Shown here piece by piece: positions 16,701 to 17,511 of a DNA stretch of 17,511 nt (position 1 is its first letter; every line of letters begins with the position of its first letter). Where the stretch lies: assembly GCA_900771305.1 (NCBI GenBank), contig CAAGNL010000494.1:1-17511 (forward strand). The letters are read 5' to 3'. Below the pieces are notes generated by a model, which made no database searches, was not told the DNA's origin, and worked only from the letters and a program-made list of their open reading frames with translations. Source of the DNA: Kiritimatiellia bacterium. GTDB lineage: Bacteria; Verrucomicrobiota; Kiritimatiellia; RFP12; UBA1067. A program made the translations under genes and the position numbers.

Positions 16701-17511
16701 GAACTTCAGCGTCTCGCCGATCGAATTCGTCGGCACGTAGAAGCAGTACCGCCACGTGTTCGTGCCGACGAGCTCCATGCGGAAGTCCTCCTTCACGACG
16801 CCCGTCGTGCCGTTCGTCGTCAGGCTCGTGCAGAGCTTCACCCACTCGTACGGACTCTCCGACTCGCGGATGCGCACGAAGTAGTCGTGGCCGCCCGCCG
16901 GCGTCTCGTCGACGTAGTTGGCACGATTGGTAATGGCGGTGATCGCCTCGGACCAGCCAGCGCCGTATCCCGCCGAGCACGCATAGTCGCGCACTAGGTA
17001 ATACGGAGCATCCACTTCGGCCGTAAAGAAATATTCCAAATCCCCAGGGCCATTACTCAGAGAAACCCCTGCCGTTCCAAGAATGTTGCTTGCATAACCC
17101 GCCGTCGATGTAATAGTTGCCTGATCAAAAGGAACCGACGTCCAATCATCAACAACTTGATTTAGGTACCGCCATCTATAATGTAATTTAGGATTCAGAA
17201 TCTTGATAGCAGTTGACGATCCTGAATTTGTCACAAAGTCAACCCAAGCTTGTGGCCTAGGCGACTCCAGGCCACAAGACAGAAACGGCTTCTCAAAGTC
17301 ACCCAAACACCCCAAGACATCAACTCCACCCAAGGAGGTGTCGTAGTCCTCCCCATATCGATGGATATTTGCCGTCATAGGAGGATAAGACGCAATGACA
17401 TTATCCAACAGAATCAAACCAGAAGCATCAACCTGTCCACCAGTTTGCGTCAGGCGCCGAATCCTAAACCGAATAGGACTATACCAGTTTAGCTGAGACC
17501 TAATGCGATAA
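10725..17511 (-). CDS. giant beta-rich surface-type protein (5' end outside window)
   Basis: At least 2,261 aa; the frame is open to the window edge, so N-terminus and any signal peptide are not visible. In order: the end of a jelly-roll-like module (LILLDNVIAS, near 17400); a beta-rich region (to about 16330); a second module with EDFDTDD, GIGTVTFGAR and VVDDVEI (about 16320-15040); a polyglycine domain (about 14825-14028); a third module with GIGTVTFRAR and WVDEITASEP (about 13570-12990); a lamin-tail-like domain (WLNEVNIS, QFIEIAVPQ, SDWRIDVVD; about 12460-12000); and a beta-rich C-terminus with no PEP-CTERM, LPXTG or obvious type IX signal. No catalytic motif is recognised. It is probably a cell-surface or exported structural or adhesive protein. 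Base composition changes sharply near 16995. Confidence 0.8.
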   Translation of the reverse strand, partial: YRIRSQLNWYSPIRFRIRRLTQTGGQVDASGLILLDNVIASYPPMTANIHRYGEDYDTSLGGVDVLGCLGDFEKPFLSCGLESPRPQAWVDFVTNSGSSTAIKILNPKLHYRWRYLNQVVDDWTSVPFDQATITSTAGYASNILGTAGVSLSNGPGDLEYFFTAEVDAPYYLVRDYACSAGYGAGWSEAITAITNRANYVDETPAGGHDYFVRIRESESPYEWVKLCTSLTTNGTTGVVKEDFRMELVGTNTWRYCFYVPTNSIGETLKFHFEGKKLEVDPENAFKFVASTNVWKCDLSTVPYLPYTSVAGEGFANDVAVKLDNASTHLIIEINDALQSYSVSHGTYQNFNAWTDAMEGYRGNAKYDEENPTNGASATGVSDTKKKFVANMADWEMQGYTDPFWFEDFDTDDQDAFPRFKPFDSAVTPLNGWEVGHAQWIPGVRGSAAIAASVESAAVQLEGRGQGYVALDKTSGMPRGIGTVTFGARVAQAPRFDDFAVYGDGSSLEDYAVSAKISMSRQATSNWNPTDISPAQPSVSLIGHYREKKGCYEYRITRIASDQLCCALYKWKPVSGSGMTAHLLASNVVTSVNNSAYAKPGPGQTPFSNFQNMLVPGSGENAKASWTAAYLFLFNRGDGSVYLECMLSNSRNNKSILAESNDAKGNFKKVLVFTDSDAPFLKGSYGVGSTDCNASFGGIQYHLPADTGNYSAGIDYAGTSVAPEISGDDWAFYLDRWQQPKSTETEFGMGSLNAVMPSSQTIRLQFKDDEHGWFDSGYEAIVTSYSTNRYEFAPCVSPDYGVRLITGGNTYDEVRTDVVVDDVEITAWRAADYPNLNATGKNGQSAQWVYMAGTLESSAEIEGPGTVAVGAAGTNGYAFSFSAAGVYNVVPKMDLEIDRILLVGGGGAGGNVMGGGGGGGQVYEIDLGTNGIVAAEGTKFSVTVGGGGAADSGNNQNAGKDGGQTSITINGKTYTAKGGGGGGGWSSSAGRSGASGGGASNQASGGAATAGNKGGNGANGRGGGGGGAGEAGGDYTLGYTTVAKTTEATRNLQNAYWADGGKGGDGVANDITGEWVYYGGGGGGGAGWSAGASYNYGGEGGKGGGGRGADAYGSGTKDKVTVGNGVDGLGGGGGGGGGWNDSNAHKAARGGKGGNGVVILHMKSASKVCTLQPSRGDVEFSQGLRSPYLENGLSMFSFNYANANSNSVLWLQVCTNDVIEGESSMSAQLTKADPLDGRWNTIRTFAFTNATPKELASGACSHFMSLRSPYRGFLRLVVAPEVMRYCAEHEGPDRDVDYGKITITSIHCYDEPPLDQRSWWGWNLHTEGWNTDDKQYAYLFDSPDGLSASLNFSSKNRDNTTPDARGIGLMQPELELEYAANNSFVQCPPLTNGIGTVTFRARTFTTNQAHSSYVTLFGSSEPDSYQVEVPDDWTELATFKITNTTYQTFKWSTTDDTTKFYAVRLEVNGSRHGRSPGSPASWEKPKEVPIERVWVDEITASEPIAPRIVFRDVRPFRSGLSDTVNPKPVTNVTDLSEQPILGESWGLQATVEPQQMSDELKEETVKVYCAFYNGISPWGFNNWSNKVSFIELEKVGSNLVFRSTYNNAASIIGPDMATSGVFPKSVWQYYVWAEYEDKQGVRHVHGLESSEWQPPSWYYGIKNLNETYGSNLPDRFSGYTILDSISPQRAWLNEVNISDVGDYADYDNQFIEIAVPQNADLSDWRIDVVDLNVYRGTIAVFGSGNANITSKTGTRPGVDNTNHYTFVSLRSPDTAKAGNCPGADGIWNKTPIDTQNPDYKGESASLAVYDGQLRYYQPYGLALIRPSGIIEHQVVVQGTNIYEGLVREWAYSGTNLLAKIRAKDGEDSHWFFAGKDMWPGTLGVFRSHGEDASCWTNKMIATPSELNKMADGTLQSIDPDWFLQPNGTNVWIYANVLGAHTHQKVGANTNNSAVVIIRKGDSTNIVYTTDSWYQIGEVTTNGVTVAGARGRGSRTDTPAHTWTLHLKDVNETITVNVDDERSKDVADAKLDVSDPYYPAIMSWLTELGDDLSGLHFAEQWDLSNTKVGDLDIKDMYWLNIDPTQDGWVLKAGMGGVGASMSSAAAPGGASLAAVAPVPYEDKVLGSLTNVRVLVTMMITNRVTDAAYAPNMIQGLEPGSSSYAYDGSSNWTSATFKICGALQKEGVQDKFYPLRWFVFGPASFDENFQSKIEISDPHSKSSPGYFNGWHDYPDIPVFYKWKLNADPATYDTTEMLKANSLYQ
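12000..12460 (-). other. lamin-tail-like (LTD) domain within the giant protein
   Basis: WLNEVNISD, a short loop, NQFIEIAVPQNADLSDWRI and a following VYRGTIAVFGSG strand follow the bacterial LTD pattern of an (L/I)NEV strand, an E-h-(E/Y) strand and a polar-loop-W strand. These domains are common in secreted bacterial proteins. Boundaries are approximate. Confidence 0.5.
14028..14825 (-). other. polyglycine (phage-tail-fibre-like) domain within the giant protein
   Basis: About 265 residues beginning ILLVGGGGAGG and ending GGKGGNGVVILHMK. Long Gly runs (up to nine) alternate with short loops such as KFSVTVGGGG and TSITINGKTYTAKGGG. This start and finish match the glycine-rich domain found in phage tail adhesins and some bacterial surface proteins, where the glycines form packed polyglycine-II helices. 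At the DNA level it is a GCC/CCG-rich low-complexity tract. Identification is from pattern, not from a search. Confidence 0.65.

Noticed and set aside
10827..16997. A 2,056-codon open frame on the plus strand opposite the giant gene.
   Set aside because: It is exactly codon-aligned with the real gene, so its stops correspond to sense TTA, CTA and TCA, which the gene avoids. The product is an Arg/His/Val-rich shadow with no recognisable domain. It is useful only as a marker of the codon-use break.
17250..17492. Small plus-strand open frame at the window edge.
   Set aside because: It runs antisense to the intact frame of the giant gene, with no ribosome site or recognisable product.

Overview
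The window is 17.5 kb of GC-rich bacterial DNA. Every gene I can support lies on the minus strand, so the text below follows transcription from high to low coordinates. The likely source is a member of the PVC superphylum, probably a Kiritimatiellae/Verrucomicrobia-type lineage. This rests on a protein I recognise as the Minf_1886 (Planctomycetes/Verrucomicrobia-restricted) family, a giant secreted-type beta-rich protein, a membrane-anchored Hanks-type kinase with a DLG motif, and a TIM-barrel sugar isomerase. The taxon call is an inference.

Layout in transcription order: (1) a giant surface-type protein gene (17511-10725), cut by the window edge at its 5' end, with jelly-roll-like modules, an embedded polyglycine domain and a lamin-tail-like domain; (2) leuS (10680-8053); (3) a small secreted repeat protein (8001-7615); (4) a tightly coupled cassette of a secreted helical protein (7585-6761), a Ser/Thr kinase (6764-4980) and a HIT hydrolase (4983-4576), joined by GTGA and ATGA overlaps; (5) a Minf_1886 protein, TIM-barrel isomerase, family 2 glycosyltransferase and L-rhamnose mutarotase run (4492-2097) with gaps of 1 to 11 bases; (6) a class II aldolase (2026-1199) and phosphoglycerate mutase gpmI (1136 to the window edge), a glycolytic pair with its own good sigma-70-like promoter at 2064-2092.

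The most unusual content is a family of degenerate 7-base tandem repeats (core GGTTCMA, or TKGAACC on the other strand) found three times. One array of 11 heptads fills the gap between the HIT stop codon and the Minf_1886 start codon. One of five clear heptads fills most of the gap between the giant gene and leuS. One of nine heptads (63 bases, 21 codons) lies in frame inside leuS, at the start of the editing domain. The two intergenic arrays lie where a Shine-Dalgarno sequence would normally sit.

The second striking point is a sharp change of composition and codon use inside the giant gene near 16995. No TTA, CTA or TCA codon occurs in the 2,056 codons covering 10827-16994, but six occur in the 172 codons from 16995 to the window edge, and GC falls to about 47 %.

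No RNA genes, CRISPR arrays or insertion sequences were seen. No gap between genes exceeds about 85 bases.
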